Assembly: GCA_018648225.1 (NCBI GenBank)
Contig: JABGRQ010000152.1
Location: 1 to 51,414, forward strand
DNA from: Chloroflexota bacterium
GTDB taxonomy: Bacteria > Chloroflexota > Anaerolineae > Anaerolineales > UBA11858
Length of the DNA stretch: 51,414 nucleotides
Direction of reading: 5' to 3'
Part shown: one piece after another, positions 8,631 to 18,200 of the stretch
Layout of the letters: the number at the start of each line of letters is the position of its first letter
Position numbering within the stretch: the stretch's first letter is position 1
The notes under the pieces: generated by a model
The model's input: only the letters and a program-made list of their open reading frames with translations
What the model was told of the DNA's origin: nothing
The model's database searches: none
Translations under genes and position numbers: made by a program

Positions 8631-10019
8631 TTACCCCACTATGCTTTGAATATCAGCCGCCAATTGACGCGTCTTTTGCGGCGCGTTACCCACATAATGA
8701 CTCGCATCCATCAAACCGCGTATCGCTGCACCAGAAAGATGGCGCAAAAATTCGCTTTCCTGGGCAACCAACTCAATTAACGGATTCGCTTCCCCAACCC
8801 GCAGGGCCTCCCACGCAGTCAGGGCGTGTTGCCGCAAATATTCGTGCATGGCCTGACGGTCGGCACCAGCTTTACCCAGCGCCATCAGCAAACGTTCAGT
8901 AGCCGCAAACGGCGCATAAATAGCAAAATTCCGCCCAATAGCGATTTCATCAATTTGCAAATTCGATATGATTTTGTATGCAACGCGCAAAAGTTCATCG
9001 GCAATCAAAAAGGCTTCAGGCAAAAGCGTACGCCGGTTGGCGCTGTCATCGAGGGTGCGTTCCAATAGCGAATGGGCAGCATTATCCCAGGCCGTACGCG
9101 GGAATTGCGCAAGCAGGCGCGCCAGCGAGTCCAATTTCTCAGCCTGAATTGGGTTACGCTTGAAAGGCATCGCCGAAGAACCGATCTGCTTGCTACCAAA
9201 CGGCTCAGCCAATTCGCCAATCGGGGGCGATTGTAAAATGCGTAAATCAAAAGCCAGTTTGTAAATCGAAGCGCCCATCCCGGCCAACGCCGAAAGCACT
9301 TCATAATCCTGCTTGCGCGGGTAGGTTTGGGTCGTCACCGGGAAGAAGGTCAGGCCTAATTCTTCTGCCATTAAAAGTTCAAACTCGGCCAAGTTTTCCA
9401 ACCCAAAGAGTTCCGCATACGAGGCCGAAGTCCCTACCGCGCCCTTAAAACCTTTACCTTTTAGCGCGGCACGCGCACGCACAAGATTTTCCCAATCTGT
9501 CAACAAATCCTGCGTATATTGCGCCAAACGATACCCCAACGTAGTTGGCTCTGCCGGTTGCAGGTGAGTATAGGCCATCACCGGAGTCTCGGCGAACTGG
9601 ATCATCTTCGGGACGAGAATCAATAACAGGTCACGCGCGCCAGCTATGGTTAAGTCCAGAGCAGCCCGCATTTGCAGCACGGTGGCATTATCTTTCACGT
9701 CCACTGAAGTCGCCCCCAGATGAATAATCCCCCCACCCAATGGGCATTGCTCAGCGTAGGTTTTGACTTCGGCCATCAGATCATGCTGAATTTCAATCTC
9801 AATTTCCAAAGCGCGTTCCACATCAACTTTATCGGCATGGTGTTGTAAATCGGCGACTTGTTCGGGGGTAACCAGGCCAAAGTGCGCCTGGGTTTGGGCC
9901 AATGCCACCCAGATTTTTCGCCACAGCAAGCGCGTATAATGCTCGCTCCAGATTTGGCGCATGGCCGCAGAGCCGTAGCGCCAAGTAAAAGGGGAAAGAT
10001 AGCTTTTATAATTATTCAT
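8631..10019 (-). CDS. purB: Adenylosuccinate lyase
   Basis: The fumarase/aspartase-superfamily signature GSSAMPFKRNP is present near residue 285, along with HLGATSVDVKDN and TYAQPA-like AYTHLQPAEPTT. The whole length of about 462 residues fits the PurB type. The enzyme splits SAICAR and adenylosuccinate to fumarate plus AICAR or AMP in purine synthesis. Two starts are possible: TTG at 10028 or the ATG at 10019. I prefer 10019, which begins MNNYKSYLSPFTWRYGS; the family N-terminus is consistent. There is no clear Shine-Dalgarno. Its start is only 18 bp from the divergent LysE-type gene, so the two promoters must overlap. The gene stands alone, with no other purine genes in the window. Confidence 0.93.
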   Translation of the reverse strand: MNNYKSYLSPFTWRYGSAAMRQIWSEHYTRLLWRKIWVALAQTQAHFGLVTPEQVADLQHHADKVDVERALEIEIEIQHDLMAEVKTYAEQCPLGGGIIHLGATSVDVKDNATVLQMRAALDLTIAGARDLLLILVPKMIQFAETPVMAYTHLQPAEPTTLGYRLAQYTQDLLTDWENLVRARAALKGKGFKGAVGTSASYAELFGLENLAEFELLMAEELGLTFFPVTTQTYPRKQDYEVLSALAGMGASIYKLAFDLRILQSPPIGELAEPFGSKQIGSSAMPFKRNPIQAEKLDSLARLLAQFPRTAWDNAAHSLLERTLDDSANRRTLLPEAFLIADELLRVAYKIISNLQIDEIAIGRNFAIYAPFAATERLLMALGKAGADRQAMHEYLRQHALTAWEALRVGEANPLIELVAQESEFLRHLSGAAIRGLMDASHYVGNAPQKTRQLAADIQSIVG

Positions 10020-10037
10020 GGGGTACAATTTACGCTT

Positions 10038-10655
10038 ATGGATACACTTTTTTTCTTCAAAGGTTTGGTATTAGGATTCTCAATTGCTGCGCCGGTCGGT
10101 CCGATTGGAGTTCTTTGCATCCGGCGGACTCTGGCTGAGGGGCGGCTGCACGGACTCATCTCGGGGCTGGGGGCAGCCACCGCGGATGGATTTTACGGCC
10201 TGGTGGCAGGATTCGGTTTATCCATGCTCTCGGGCCTGTTGGTGGAGCAACAGAGATGGCTGGCGTTGCTCGGCGGCCTGTATCTACTCTATTTGGGCAT
10301 CAAAACCCTGGGGACAAAACCCGGTGAACAAGCCGCCAGCGACAGAAGCTCAACCCTGTGGGGAGCTTATTTTTCAACCTTGGTGCTAACACTCACTAAT
10401 CCAGTGACTATCCTTTCATTTGTGGCAATCTTCGCCGGTTTGGGGATGGTCGCAGGCAGCTACATGGCGGCAGCCTCATTGGTGGCCGGGGTATTTTTGG
10501 GATCAGCGGCCTGGTGGCTGACGCTCAGCGGCGGGGTTAGCCTGCTGCGCAACCGTGTAACTCCCAAAACTCTGGTCTGGATTAACCGCGTCGCCGGGGC
10601 AGTTTTGCTGGTATACGGGGTAATAGCGTTGATCAGCTCACTACTTGCAAACTAA
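10038..10655 (+). CDS. LysE family amino-acid exporter
   Basis: A 205-residue membrane protein with about five to six hydrophobic segments. It begins with the LysE-family opening FFKGLVLGFSIAAPVGPIGVLCIRRTLAEGRLHGLISGLGAATADGFYG, shared by LysE/RhtB exporters. A LTNPVTILSFVAIFAGLG segment in the middle is the second family signature. Members export lysine, arginine, homoserine or threonine. An open frame continues upstream through the antisense purB gene, but the family N-terminus fixes the ATG at 10038. TACAAT ends 8 nt before it and there is no Shine-Dalgarno, so the transcript is probably leaderless. Confidence 0.88.
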   Translation: MDTLFFFKGLVLGFSIAAPVGPIGVLCIRRTLAEGRLHGLISGLGAATADGFYGLVAGFGLSMLSGLLVEQQRWLALLGGLYLLYLGIKTLGTKPGEQAASDRSSTLWGAYFSTLVLTLTNPVTILSFVAIFAGLGMVAGSYMAAASLVAGVFLGSAAWWLTLSGGVSLLRNRVTPKTLVWINRVAGAVLLVYGVIALISSLLAN

Positions 10656-10678
10656 CCAATGCTGACACACTTATCTAC

Positions 10679-10924
10679 CTAGCTTTCAGCCGCCTCATTT
10701 TCATTGGTTGGCTGCAATGAGTGTTCTTCGGCATGCGTGCCAAGTAAATACTCAAATGCTATCTCAAAACTGGCATCATCGTAGATAAATTTTCTTGCGC
10801 CTTTGCCAGACCATTTTTTGACGCGCCAATGGTTGAGTACGGGAGAGTAAAACAGTGTGCGATTCGCCATACTCAATTGCATGGCCTCACCCCATTTCAT
10901 AAGGGCTTCTTGGATTATTTCCAT
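10679..10924 (-). CDS. Small hypothetical protein downstream of histidine ammonia-lyase
   Basis: An 81-residue product with no family I recognise. It has an amphipathic N-terminal helix (MEIIQEALMKWGEAMQLS), a basic/aromatic middle (HWRVKKWSGKGARKFIYDD) and an acidic C-terminal tail (PTNENEAAES). It starts 12 bp after the hutH stop on the same strand with an AAAGAG-like ribosome-binding site, so it is probably the last gene of that transcript. Function unknown. Confidence 0.55.
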   Translation of the reverse strand: MEIIQEALMKWGEAMQLSMANRTLFYSPVLNHWRVKKWSGKGARKFIYDDASFEIAFEYLLGTHAEEHSLQPTNENEAAES

Positions 10925-10936
10925 AGCAGCTCTTTA

Positions 10937-12478
10937 CTAAACCATCGAACAAAAATTCAGGCGGCCGCTGGAAATAAGGTCTTTCACAGCAGCAATATAT
11001 TTGTATAGAACTGTATCTTCCTCGATGAAAGGAGCACAGGTGCGAATCAGCTTATAGACTTCACCGGTTCCCTGCCCCAGTTGCGCATCCGCGCCAATTT
11101 CAGCACGGCGAAAATCGATACCCTGGGCGGCAGCCATCAACTCGGTAGCGAGAATATGTTCAACATTGCTGGCGATCTGCCTCAGTTTGAGGGCCGCGGT
11201 CAGTCCCATGCTAACATGATCCTCAACATTTGCAGAAGTGGGAATGCTATCCACGCTGGCAGGGTGAGAGAGAACTTTATTCTCAGTTGCCAGCGCGGCT
11301 GCTGTGTATTGGGTAATCATGAAGCCAGAGTTCAGCCCACCTTTTTCCGTCAGAAAAGCCGGTAAAACATGCGCGTTGCTGGCATCATCAGTCAGACGCA
11401 TAATGCGCCGTTCAGCGATATTGCCTAACTCGGTCAGCGCAATGGCTAAATAATCCATCGCAATCGCCAGCGGTTCACCATGAAAATTCCCCCCAGAGAG
11501 TACGCTAATTTCACCACTTTCATCATCGAAGAAAATCAGCGGGTTATCGGTGACAGAATTCAACTCGATATCCATCACCCAACGCGTGTAGGCAATTGCA
11601 TCGCGCACCGCGCCATGCACCTGAGGGATGCAGCGTAGCGTATAAGCATCTTGCACATTGCTGGGATCATAATCGCGCGTGAATTGGCTGCCTGCCAAAA
11701 GTTTGCGCATATTGGCAGCGCAATCCATCTGCCGCGGGAAAGGGCGTAATTGGTGAATGCGTTCATCGAAAGCCAGCGGCGTGCCGTGCAAGGCTTCCAT
11801 GCTCAACGCGCCAGCGACATCGGCCACACCATATAAACACTCGGATTGATGGACAAGTAACGCCCCCAACGCGGTCATCACAGATGTGCCATTCGTCAGC
11901 GCCAAGCCTTCCTTAGCAGCCAGTTCAACCGGCTTCAATCCCGCAGCTTGCAAGGCTATTGCTCCAGGGAGAATTTCACCCCTATATTCGGCTTCGCCCA
12001 TCCCAATCATCACCAGCGCCATGTGCGCCAACGGAGCCAGATCGCCACTGGCGCCCAGAGACCCCTTTTCAGGGATGCAGGGATGTACTCCTTCGTTGAG
12101 CATCGCTAATAATAGATTCAATGTCTCCAGGCGAATACCCGAATGTCCGCGGGTGAGGGTGTTGGCTCGGATCAACATAATGGCGCGGGTGGTGGGAATA
12201 TCAAAGAGATTACCAGTCCCCACCGCGTGACTCATCACAATATTGCGTTGCAACAACTCAACCTGATCAGGTGAGATGATCTTGTCTTTAAAGGCGCCAA
12301 ACCCGGTAGTAATTCCATAGGCGATTTCCCCGCGCACCAGTAGTTCTTGCACGGCGCGGGCGGCGCGTTCAACTTGTTGCTGTCCAGTTTTGCCAATAAG
12401 CACCTCAGGCTGCCCGGGTTCCCCATAAGCTACCTGAATAACCTGTTCAATAGTCAGTGATTTTCCGTCAAGAATCAT
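10937..12478 (-). CDS. hutH: Histidine ammonia-lyase
   Basis: The 513-residue product carries the MIO-forming Ala-Ser-Gly in GSLGASGDLAPLAH (about residue 141), YGITTGFG near residue 54, and the aromatic-ammonia-lyase core SVTDNPLIF. The length is typical of HutH. The family deaminates histidine to urocanate. The ATG at 12478 is chosen because AAAGGA lies just upstream of it, while the in-frame ATG five codons earlier would put that site inside the gene. No hutU, hutI or hutG lies nearby. The gene instead follows a DMT-type transporter by 16 bp, so this may be a stand-alone ammonia-lyase with a different physiological setting. Related MIO enzymes (aminomutases, PAL/TAL) share the motif, but I see no reason to prefer them. 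Confidence 0.9.
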   Translation of the reverse strand: MILDGKSLTIEQVIQVAYGEPGQPEVLIGKTGQQQVERAARAVQELLVRGEIAYGITTGFGAFKDKIISPDQVELLQRNIVMSHAVGTGNLFDIPTTRAIMLIRANTLTRGHSGIRLETLNLLLAMLNEGVHPCIPEKGSLGASGDLAPLAHMALVMIGMGEAEYRGEILPGAIALQAAGLKPVELAAKEGLALTNGTSVMTALGALLVHQSECLYGVADVAGALSMEALHGTPLAFDERIHQLRPFPRQMDCAANMRKLLAGSQFTRDYDPSNVQDAYTLRCIPQVHGAVRDAIAYTRWVMDIELNSVTDNPLIFFDDESGEISVLSGGNFHGEPLAIAMDYLAIALTELGNIAERRIMRLTDDASNAHVLPAFLTEKGGLNSGFMITQYTAAALATENKVLSHPASVDSIPTSANVEDHVSMGLTAALKLRQIASNVEHILATELMAAAQGIDFRRAEIGADAQLGQGTGEVYKLIRTCAPFIEEDTVLYKYIAAVKDLISSGRLNFCSMV

Positions 12479-12494
12479 TGAAGTCCTTTTCATA

Positions 12495-12926
12495 TTATCG
12501 ATTCACCCACCAGACACCCAGTAACATTACAGCAAGCCCAATCAGGCGTGTTGCATCCAGCGGACGCACCGTAGCCTGAAACCAGCCAAAATGGTCAATT
12601 AACGCTGCGAAAACAAATTGCGCTGCGACAATCAGCGTGAAACCACTGGCAACTCCAAGGCGAGGGACAACATAACCAATCGTGCCAACAATCACCAGCC
12701 CCAACACTCCGGCGCTGAAAGCATACCAGGGCACGGCGCGTAAATTTTCCAACTTAACACCGCGCAATAACACCACCAACACCATCAACGCGCCCCCGCT
12801 GGCATAAGTGATAAATACGCTGGTGCGCGTCCCCAGAGTTTGATCCATGATACCCATAAACTGGCCCTGTAAAGTAATAGCCAAACCCCCAACAACTGCC
12901 AGGGCTATAAAATAAAACGTACTCAA
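12495..12926 (-). CDS. DMT-family (DUF606/YdcZ-like) membrane protein
   Basis: A 143-residue, four-to-five-helix membrane protein of the DUF606/YdcZ type: GGLAITLQGQFMG near the N-terminus, a central FSAGVLGLVIVGTIGYVVPRLG and a C-terminal LIGLAVMLLGVWW. Members are half-sized DMT transporters. I place the start at a TTG at 12926 because GGAGG lies 6 nt upstream and the family length (about 140) then fits. The longer in-frame ATG start at 13034 adds a polar, unrelated N-terminus. It is the first gene of the hutH cluster, and could carry histidine, a product or something unrelated. Confidence 0.75.
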   Translation of the reverse strand: MSTFYFIALAVVGGLAITLQGQFMGIMDQTLGTRTSVFITYASGGALMVLVVLLRGVKLENLRAVPWYAFSAGVLGLVIVGTIGYVVPRLGVASGFTLIVAAQFVFAALIDHFGWFQATVRPLDATRLIGLAVMLLGVWWVNR

Positions 12927-13108
12927 AACTAGCCTCCAGGGTCTTCTTATAGCACACACTTGAGCCAATACGTGAACATCGCCATTATAGCAAGTATTCT
13001 GAACTTTGACCTTCCAGGAACTGCAGTAGCGCATCCCAAAGATGCGCAGCCCTTTAGCGTCGTTTTTGGGCGCATCGCGTTATAATACAACTCAGGAGAC
13101 TGATTATT

Positions 13109-13816
13109 ATGGAAGAACGCGTTCAAAAAATCATGGCACACGCAGGAATCGGCTCACGCCGGGCTTGCGAAAAAATCATTGAGCAGGGGTTGGTCACTGT
13201 CAATGGGCAGCGCGCCACTTTGGGCATGAAAGCTGACCCCGAAAAAGACCGTATCGAAGTAAAAGGCGAGCCAATTCGTGCAGCACAAAAATTGGTCTAT
13301 ATCGCCCTCAACAAACCGCGCGGCGTGATTTCGGCAGTCACATCCCCCGATCCACGCCCGACAGTGCGCGATCTGGTGGAAATTCCGGGCAGGCTCTACC
13401 CGGTGGGCCGTCTCGATATCGAGAGCGAAGGGCTAATGCTGCTGACCAACGACGGCAATCTTGCCAACCGGCTAACGCACCCCAAATACGGTCACGAAAA
13501 AGAATACTCGGTTTTAGTTGCCAGCCGACCAGATGAAAAACAACTCTCTGTCTGGCGCAACGGAGTTGTACTGGAAGATGGCTATCGCACCAAACCTGTT
13601 CAAGTTTTTGTAACAAGCACCAAAGGCAAAGGAGCCTGGCTCAAAGTAATCATGCGCGAAGGGCGCAAACGCCAAATTCGCGAGATGGGCCGACTCACCG
13701 GTTTGCCGATTGTACGTATCACGCGCATGCGCATCGGGAATCTGCGCTTGGGGGATCTCAAATCACGCCAATGGCGCTATCTGACCGAAGATGAAATCAC
13801 TGAACTCAAAAAGTAA
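13109..13816 (+). CDS. RluB/RsuA-family pseudouridine synthase
   Basis: The 235-residue protein has an N-terminal S4 RNA-binding domain (RVQKIMAHAGIGSRRACEKIIEQGLVTVNG, residues 4-33). The pseudouridine-synthase core follows, with the catalytic Asp in GRLDIESEGLMLLTNDG (about 109-125), and the C-terminal GRKRQIREM. This architecture is that of RluB/RluE/RsuA, which modify uridines in 23S or 16S rRNA. RluB (helix 89 of 23S) is most likely, but the exact position is not decidable. An AGGAG ribosome-binding site precedes the ATG, and a TATAAT (13081-13086) lies 22 bp upstream. Confidence 0.9.
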   Translation: MEERVQKIMAHAGIGSRRACEKIIEQGLVTVNGQRATLGMKADPEKDRIEVKGEPIRAAQKLVYIALNKPRGVISAVTSPDPRPTVRDLVEIPGRLYPVGRLDIESEGLMLLTNDGNLANRLTHPKYGHEKEYSVLVASRPDEKQLSVWRNGVVLEDGYRTKPVQVFVTSTKGKGAWLKVIMREGRKRQIREMGRLTGLPIVRITRMRIGNLRLGDLKSRQWRYLTEDEITELKK

Positions 13817-13899
13817 TATTCTGATTTGTTGTCAGATTTTTCCAAAATAATCGTTTTTAATTCCACACGCGAAAACAACTTGCTGCGGAGCCATTTTCA

Positions 13900-14466
13900 A
13901 TGACTTCACCATCATCATGCTCTTCGGAAGAAATTATTTCACTCCGTAGCACCGCAGCTTTTAACGCGCTCTATCGACGCACGCATCAGACGGTATTTCG
14001 CTATATCTACGGCCTGGGCGCGGGCAGCACGCAAGACGCCGAAGATCTGACCGCTGAAACCTATATCCGGGCCTGGCAGGCGCGGCGACGTTTCCGTGGC
14101 GATGCACAGGCTGCGCTGGGATGGCTGTTGCGCATCGCTCGCAATCTGGTTTTCGATCGTTTCCGATGGCAGAAACGCCAACCCAAAAACGATACGATTG
14201 AAACCCATATTCTCCACGACCCCGCCGCCAGCCCTGAGGCGCACGCCATGTATACCCAGCAAGTGCGCCTTCTCTGGCAACAACTCAATCAACTGGATCG
14301 CACTCAACGGGAAATACTCGTACTGCGCTACATCTTGGGCTTTCAAGTTAGAGCAATTGGCGAATATTTAGAAATTAAGGAAAATACCGTCTCGGTGAAA
14401 ATTCGCCGGGCGTTGGAAAAATTGCGTCAGGATTGGCCGAATGATGATGAGCAACAAACCGGATGA
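13900..14466 (+). CDS. ECF-type RNA polymerase sigma factor
   Basis: A 188-residue sigma-70 relative. Region 2 is visible in FNALYRRTHQTVFRYIYGL...DAEDLTAETYIRAWQARRRF (about 20-66). Region 4 is visible in LDRTQREILVLRYILGFQVRAIGEYLEIKENTVSVKIRRALEKLR (about 132-178), with a helix-turn-helix. Regions 1 and 3 are absent, which defines the ECF group. It overlaps the next gene, a membrane protein that probably acts as its anti-sigma factor, by 26 bp. GGAG about 10 nt upstream supports the ATG. The regulon is unknown, but the large Agl23-NHL gene follows directly and may be a target. Confidence 0.9.
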   Translation: MTSPSSCSSEEIISLRSTAAFNALYRRTHQTVFRYIYGLGAGSTQDAEDLTAETYIRAWQARRRFRGDAQAALGWLLRIARNLVFDRFRWQKRQPKNDTIETHILHDPAASPEAHAMYTQQVRLLWQQLNQLDRTQREILVLRYILGFQVRAIGEYLEIKENTVSVKIRRALEKLRQDWPNDDEQQTG

Positions 14467-15241
14467 CAATCAAATTATAGACTGGCTGGAAAGTGTGCGC
14501 CCCACCCCGGGGGCTGAATTCTACCAAAAGGCGGCACACCAACCCTGGGCCGCGGGTGAGCATCCCCCACGGAAGGCAGGATTCTTCCCCAGACGCGTGG
14601 CAGCCATCGCTGGCCTGGCCCTGCTGCTGGTCGTCGTCATCAGCCTGACTTCCCCATCTTTAGAAGTCCTGGCGCAACGCTGGCTGCAATTCTTTCTGCC
14701 CAAAACCAGCGACCAGACCACTGTCCAGATTCCGATCAGCGAAATCAGCGACCCTGCCGGGCGTTTCACATTGACCATCGCCGAAGCCGAGGCGTTGGCC
14801 GGTTTTACAGCGCGGGTTCCAGCAGAGCTGCCTTCCGACTTTCGCTTCAGCGGAGCCGCTTACGAAGCTGAACGGGGCGCAATTGTACTCAACTATATGA
14901 CACAATCCGGTGGCGTGCTGCGGATTATCCAAAGCCGCGCCGTGGAGGAATACCAACAAATCGGGGCCAGCGCAGAAGTAGAGATGGTCTCAGTTGGCGG
15001 CCTGAGCGGTGAATACCTGCGCGGCGCGTGGGTGATTCCTGAGGTAAAATCGGCTCTCGACACGCCCGCCAAAACTACCCTGCCGCTGCAAGCCACCTGG
15101 AACCCCGCTGCCAACAGCCAGATGTTGCGCTGGCAAAGCGGGGAAATGCTATTTGAAATTATTGTTGCCGGGGGCGTAGAAAACCAACCCGGTTATCTCG
15201 ATAAAGAAGATTTAATTGCGCTCGCCGAGCAGATGCACTAA
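14441..15241 (+). CDS. Single-pass membrane protein, probable anti-sigma factor
   Basis: A 266-residue protein with a short cytoplasmic N-terminus (about 50 residues, DNQIIDWLESVRPTPGAEFYQ), one transmembrane helix (about 53-70) and a large outer domain rich in beta strands. The outer domain resembles the DUF4367-type sensor found in sigma-regulating proteins (FTARVPAELPSDFRFSGAAYE...VGGLSGEYLRG...LRWQSGEMLFEI). The HxxxCxxC zinc-binding anti-sigma motif is absent. Its start overlaps the sigma gene by 26 bp. Three consecutive ATGs begin at 14441, so the exact first residue is uncertain. The anti-sigma role is inferred from gene order and topology. Confidence 0.75.
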   Translation: MMMSNKPDDNQIIDWLESVRPTPGAEFYQKAAHQPWAAGEHPPRKAGFFPRRVAAIAGLALLLVVVISLTSPSLEVLAQRWLQFFLPKTSDQTTVQIPISEISDPAGRFTLTIAEAEALAGFTARVPAELPSDFRFSGAAYEAERGAIVLNYMTQSGGVLRIIQSRAVEEYQQIGASAEVEMVSVGGLSGEYLRGAWVIPEVKSALDTPAKTTLPLQATWNPAANSQMLRWQSGEMLFEIIVAGGVENQPGYLDKEDLIALAEQMH

Positions 15242-15251
15242 TGGAGTACCG

Positions 15252-18200
15252 ATGCAAGTAACCGACACACAATCTAAAACCTGGCTCGACAAACCCGTTT
15301 TCAGTAATCTGACAATTAATTGGGAGACACTGATCTTCAGCATCATCCTGATTTTGGCCGTCGTCACGCGTTTCTACGACCTTGAAGCGCGCGTGATGAG
15401 CCACGATGAAAACTCGCACGTCTATTATTCCTGGCAACTGGAACAGGGCAGCGGCTACACACACACACCAATGACGCACGGCCCATTCCAGTTCCATGTC
15501 GTTGCACTCTCGTATTTTATGTTCGGCGACAACGATTTCACCGCCCGCATCCCGGCGGCGTTGTTTGGCATCGCCACCGTAGCTTTCTTGTGGTTTTATC
15601 GCCGGTATCTGGGACGCGCTGGTACCCTGATTGCCGCGGCGCTGATGCTGATTTCTCCCTTTATGCTCTACTATGCCCGCTATGTGCGTAACGATATTTT
15701 CTCGGCGCTCTTCGGTATTATCACATTTTGGGCTATTTTGCGCTATCTTGAAACCGGCGAGGCGCGCTACGCCTTCTGGCTGACCGCCGTGACGATGCTG
15801 CATTACACCACCAAAGAGACTTCCTTCATCTATTCGGCGCAAACGCTCGTCTTTCTGGGTTTGCTCTTTGTGGCGCAGATCAGCCGCGCCCGCTGGCAAA
15901 AACCTGCCCACCGCGATCTTTTCCTGATCTTATTGCTAGTAGCGGGCATTCTCGCCGCAATTGGCATCGGCCTGAATGCCTATTTCCCTGCCCCGGAGGC
16001 CGTCGTCACAGAAGCCGTAGCCGAGGCGGTTGAAACCGCCCGCGATATCCCCCTGCATTTGTATATTCCGCTGGCATTGAGCGGCCTCACGGTGCTGGGT
16101 GCATTGGTGCTTGCCATTCGTGGTTACACCTGGGAAAAACTGCGCCAACAGCGCGCTTTCAGCCTGATGCTGCTACAATTCACGCTGATTTTGCCGCAGT
16201 TAGCGCCCTTCATCGTCAGCGCCATTGGCTGGAACCCGCTCGACTACACCAACATTGGCATGATCCGCACCGGGGCGTTTGTTTTCATTTTGGCGCTGGT
16301 TGCCATTGGCGTGGGCATGACCTGGGATGCGCGCCTGTGGCTGATTAACGCGGCCATTTTTTATATTCCCTTCACGATCCTGTACACCACCGTCTTCACC
16401 AATGGCGCCGGATTTTTCACCGGCATCGTCGGCTCGCTGGGCTACTGGCTCGAACAGCAAGGCGTGGAGCGCGGCAGCCAGCCCTGGTATTACTACATAC
16501 TGGTGCAGGTGCCGATGTATGAATTTTTGCCGCTCCTGGGGAGTATTCTGGCTGGATATTACTGGATTCGGCTCAAATTGATCCCTGGCCTCGAAGCGGA
16601 TGTTCAGACTCACTCCAGGCATGATTCTGAGACCGATATAGAAATTGATCCCCAAGATGGTCCTGCTCCCGTACTGCCGCTGCTCAGCTTCTGGGTGGTT
16701 ACCAGCCTACTGGCCTACACCGTCGCTGGAGAAAAAATGCCCTGGCTGACGGTTCATATTGCCTACCCGATGATTTTGCTGGCCGCCTGGGGGTTGGGCA
16801 AACTCGTTGAACGCATCGATTGGGACTTCGTCAAAACCCGCAATGGCGCCTTGCTCAGCGCCCTGACGATCACTTTCATCACATCGCTGGGTTCCACTAT
16901 CGGTAAGCTCATCGGGAGCCAGCCCCCCTTTATGGGCAAAGAACTCAGCCAATTAAACAGCACCAACGCATTTATCCTGGCGGCGCTGGTCGCCATTATC
17001 AGTGCGCTGCTAATTGTGCGTTTGCTGCGCGAGTGGCAATTCGCTCAGTTCGCCCGCCTGACCATCCTGACCATGTTCACCTTCCTGGCGCTGCTTACCG
17101 CACGCGCCGCTTTCCGGGCAGCTTATATCAATTACGATCAGGCCACCGAATATCTGGTCTATGCGCACTCAGGTGCCGGGCCGAAGATCGCCCTCGAGCA
17201 AATTGAAGAACTCTCGCGCCGCACCACCGACGGGCTGGATATGGTCGTCGCCTACGACGACGAAACCACCTACCCCTACTGGTGGTATCTGCGCAATTAT
17301 CCTAACCAGAAATACTACGGCCCCAACCCGACGCGCGAATTGCGCGACGCGCCGGTAATTCTGGTCGGCGACAATAATTTCGACAAGCTGGAACCCGTCG
17401 TCGGGCAGGCCTATTACCAGTTCGACTATATCCGCATCTGGTGGCCGAATCAGGATTATTACAACCTGACGTGGGAGCGCATTCGCAATGCTATCTTCGA
17501 TCCGCAGATGCGCGCCGCCATCTTCCAGATTTGGCTGAACCGCGATTACAGCGACTACGCCGTCCTGACAGGCAAAGAGGCCGAACTCAACCTGCCCACC
17601 TGGTCGCCCGCCGACCGCATGAGATTGTATGTGCGCAAGGATATCGCTGCCCAGGTATGGAATTACGGCAGCGCGCCGCTGGCTATGGAAGAAGTGCTTG
17701 CCGACCCCTATGAAGGCAAAGAAATTATCTTGCTGGCCAATAAAACCTTCGGCAGCAACGGCGCAGAGCGCGGCCAATTCCAGATGCCGCGCGCTGTGGC
17801 CGCCGCCCCCGATGGCTCGGTCTATGTGGCCGACACCAATAATCACCGCATCCAGCACCTCAGCGCCGAGGGCGAAGTGATGCATGTGTGGGGCAGCTTT
17901 GCCGACAGCGCTGTTGGAGAAGCCCCCGCGGGCACCTTCTACGAACCCTGGGGCATTGCTGTGGGGCCGGATGGCAGCGTTTACGTTACCGATACCTGGA
18001 ATCATCGCGTGCAGAAGTTCAGCGCCACGGGAAAGTTCATCACCCAGTGGGGTTATTTCGGCCAGGCCGAAACCGGCACCGCTTTCTGGGGACCGCGCGA
18101 TGTGATCGTAGACAGCGAAGGCCGCGTTTTCATCACCGATACCGGCAACAAGCGCGTGGCTGTCTTTGATGGAGATGGCAACTTCCTGACCGCTTTTGGA

